Assembly: GCA_002083525.1 (NCBI GenBank)
Contig: LWDM01000026.1
Coordinates: 125,939-189,938 of the forward strand
DNA: 64,000 nucleotides
Reading direction: 5' to 3'
From: Proteobacteria bacterium SG_bin9
Lineage (GTDB): Bacteria > Pseudomonadota > Alphaproteobacteria > Rhizobiales > Xanthobacteraceae
Shown: positions 62,604 through 64,000 of the stretch, one piece after another
How the letters are laid out: every line of letters begins with the position of its first letter
How positions within the stretch are numbered: the stretch's first letter is position 1
Position numbers and translations under genes: made by a program
The notes under the pieces: generated by a model
The model's input: only the letters and a program-made list of their open reading frames with translations
What the model was told of the DNA's origin: nothing
The model's database searches: none

Positions 62604-63593
62604 ATGAACGTCATCCGCGCCGTCTCGCTCAAGATTGCCTCTACGCTGATGTTCTCGCTGATGGGGGCGCAGGCGCGCTACCTCGGCAGCGCCTATCCGG
62701 TCGGTGAAGTCGTTTTCTTCCGTTCGCTGTTCGCGCTCCTGCCGATCCTGATCTGGTTCGGTTTCCGCGGACAACTGCGCAGCGCCTTTCACACCAAGCG
62801 GCCCGGCGATCACCTCGTGCGCGGCACGTTCAGCGTCGTCGGCATCTTCTGCACCTTCGGCGCGCTGGCCCGGCTGCCGCTCGCCGACGTCACCGCGATC
62901 GCATTCCTCGCACCGCTGATCACCGTGATCTTCGCGTACCTGTTCCTGAAGGAAAAGGTGCACGTCTATCGCTGGTCGGCGGTGGCGTTCGGCTTCTCCG
63001 GCATCATCGTGATGCTCTATCCGCATCTGGAAGATCACGCCGCGCTGACCTGGACGATGATCGTTGGCCTTGGTCTCGCGTTCACCAACGCCTTCACCTC
63101 GGGCGGCGCCACCATCCAGATTCGCCGTCTCACCGCGACCGAGAGCACCTCCTCGATCGTGATCCTGATGACACTGCTGGTGATGATCGTGTCGCTGGTG
63201 ACCTTGCCGTTCGGCTGGACCATGCCGGTGTCGTGGTTCGACTGGGCCGTGCTGCTCGGCATCGGCATCTCCGGTGGCCTCGGCCAGATGTTCTTCACCG
63301 ACAGCTATCGCCACGCGCCGGCGTCGTTCCTCGCGCCGTTCGACTACACGGCGATGATCTGGGCGTTCATCTTCGGCTATCTGATCTTCAGCGAAGTGCC
63401 GACCGCCTATGTCGTCGTCGGTGCGCTGATCGTCTCCAGCGCCGGCATCTTCGTCATCCTGCGCGAGCGCTATCTCGGACTGAAACGCCTGCGTGAAATC
63501 CCGATCGCACCGATCGCGGCTATGGCCGACGACGAGGCCGATCCAGATGCGCCGGTGACGAAGGCGGCGAAGGTCACCGAGGCGGCAGAGTAA
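62604..63593 (+). CDS. EamA/DMT-superfamily permease
   Basis: A 329-residue integral membrane protein with ten predicted helices in two EamA repeats. FRSLFALLPI in the first half and FTDSYRHAPASFLAPFDYTAMIW in the second are typical of the RhaT/EamA group. The C-terminus is acidic and cytoplasmic. It exports or imports small metabolites, substrate unknown. It converges on the Lrp/AsnC-domain gene with five bases between the stops. Confidence 0.88.
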   Translation: MNVIRAVSLKIASTLMFSLMGAQARYLGSAYPVGEVVFFRSLFALLPILIWFGFRGQLRSAFHTKRPGDHLVRGTFSVVGIFCTFGALARLPLADVTAIAFLAPLITVIFAYLFLKEKVHVYRWSAVAFGFSGIIVMLYPHLEDHAALTWTMIVGLGLAFTNAFTSGGATIQIRRLTATESTSSIVILMTLLVMIVSLVTLPFGWTMPVSWFDWAVLLGIGISGGLGQMFFTDSYRHAPASFLAPFDYTAMIWAFIFGYLIFSEVPTAYVVVGALIVSSAGIFVILRERYLGLKRLREIPIAPIAAMADDEADPDAPVTKAAKVTEAAE

Positions 63594-63598
63594 TCAGA

Positions 63599-63835
63599 TC
63601 AGAACGCCTTGAACGTGATGATGGTGTGGGTGTCCTGGATGCCGGGGATGGTCTGCACCTTCTCGTTCACGAAGTGGCCGATGTCGGTTTCCTTCTCCAC
63701 ATAGAACTTCACCAGCAGATCGTAGTGGCCGGCGGTGGAGTAGATTTCCGACGCGATCTCGGCTTCCGCGAGCGCATTGGCCACCGCGTAGGACTGGCCG
63801 AGCTTGCACTTGAACTGAACGAAAAAGGGGACCAT
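63599..63835 (-). CDS. Stand-alone Lrp/AsnC ligand-binding (RAM) domain protein
   Basis: 78 residues. A single alpha-beta RAM domain (YDLLVKFYVEKETDIGHFV, then IPGIQDTHTIITF) with no DNA-binding helix-turn-helix. Such SraA/LrpA-like short proteins form oligomers and bind amino acids. ATG 63835 has GGGAG six bases upstream, which sets it over the in-frame ATG at 63841 and longer starts. It may sense a ligand or titrate full-length Lrp proteins. Confidence 0.86.
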   Translation of the reverse strand: MVPFFVQFKCKLGQSYAVANALAEAEIASEIYSTAGHYDLLVKFYVEKETDIGHFVNEKVQTIPGIQDTHTIITFKAF

Positions 63836-63986
63836 GGCCATCTCCCGGACGCGGCGTTTTGACGTGATTTGGCGGCCATTGAGCCCAAATCGGGGGCAGG
63901 TGGCAACCACCTTTCGCTACCTTGATAGCCGCGGCCCGGGGCGATAGCACTGGGTATGGTCATCCGCGCTTCTCGGAGATAACCGC

Positions 63987-64000
63987 GTGCCGATCCCCAT
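63987..64000 (+). CDS. Possible start of a further gene at the window edge
   Basis: GTG at 63987 is preceded by GGAG with eight-base spacing, and the frame is open for the four codons left (MPIP). Nothing can be said about the product. Confidence 0.2.

Noticed and set aside
1..64000. tRNA or rRNA genes, CRISPR arrays, insertion sequences, integrases
   Set aside because: None seen on either strand on reading; the polysaccharide locus has no obvious mobile-element boundary.

Overview
The window reads as chromosomal DNA of a high-GC alphaproteobacterium, most likely of the Bradyrhizobium/Rhodopseudomonas group (Nitrobacteraceae). That placement rests on codon usage, on the flanking housekeeping genes, and on CTAGTGG-type palindromes upstream of murJ that I associate with this group from memory. 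It was not tested by a database search.

Layout. (1) 1-5.3 kb, ordinary genes: the start of a secreted protein, an amidase, an FAH-family hydrolase, an MsbA-type ABC exporter and galE. (2) 5.5-11.3 kb, a complete ADP-L-glycero-D-manno-heptose and inner-core LPS set: waaC, gmhB, gmhA, waaF, hldD and hldE. (3) 11.36-14.04 kb, a control and entry point. A FlaA1/WbpM-type membrane UDP-sugar dehydratase gene carries an in-frame TAG. An RfaH-type antiterminator gene carries an in-frame TGA. Next come a terminator-like hairpin and a perfect ops element (GGCGGTAGCGTG).

(4) 14.4-48.5 kb, about 29 co-directional, tightly packed or overlapping genes forming one surface-polysaccharide operon. It contains a PglK/MsbA-like flippase. 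The pseudaminic acid genes are pseC, pseF, an associated methylase, a dioxygenase-like gene, a pseG-GNAT-formyltransferase fusion and pseI. There are two separate WbpG-HisH-HisF amidination cassettes plus a third, variant PP-loop protein. An SxtJ/SxtK/SxtI-like carbamoylation trio is followed by an SGNH hydrolase. The rest are a Wzy-like polymerase, four glycosyltransferases, three methyltransferases, an asparagine-synthase-like amidotransferase, the UDP-L-FucNAc genes fnlB-fnlA-fnlC, wbuB and a Wzz-family protein. Together they predict a heavily decorated glycan (formyl, amidine, carbamoyl, methyl and amide groups) containing a nonulosonic acid and L-FucNAc.

(5) 48.5-56.6 kb, a YbhN-like membrane protein on the minus strand, then a second sugar operon: nucleotide-sugar dehydrogenase, uronate epimerase, manC, transaldolase, a WbpB-like oxidoreductase and a WbpE-like aminotransferase. 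These could make a 2,3-diamino-uronic acid. (6) 56.6-64 kb, two tandem palindromic repeats abutting murJ, a molybdenum hydroxylase large subunit, two cytochromes c, a DMT permease, a stand-alone Lrp/AsnC sensor domain, and possibly the start of one more gene.

The central hypothesis is that the 34-kb operon is read through by RfaH acting at ops, an arrangement best known from gammaproteobacteria, and that in this sequence both the antiterminator and the neighbouring sugar dehydratase are interrupted by single nonsense codons. No tRNA, rRNA, CRISPR array or insertion sequence was recognised.
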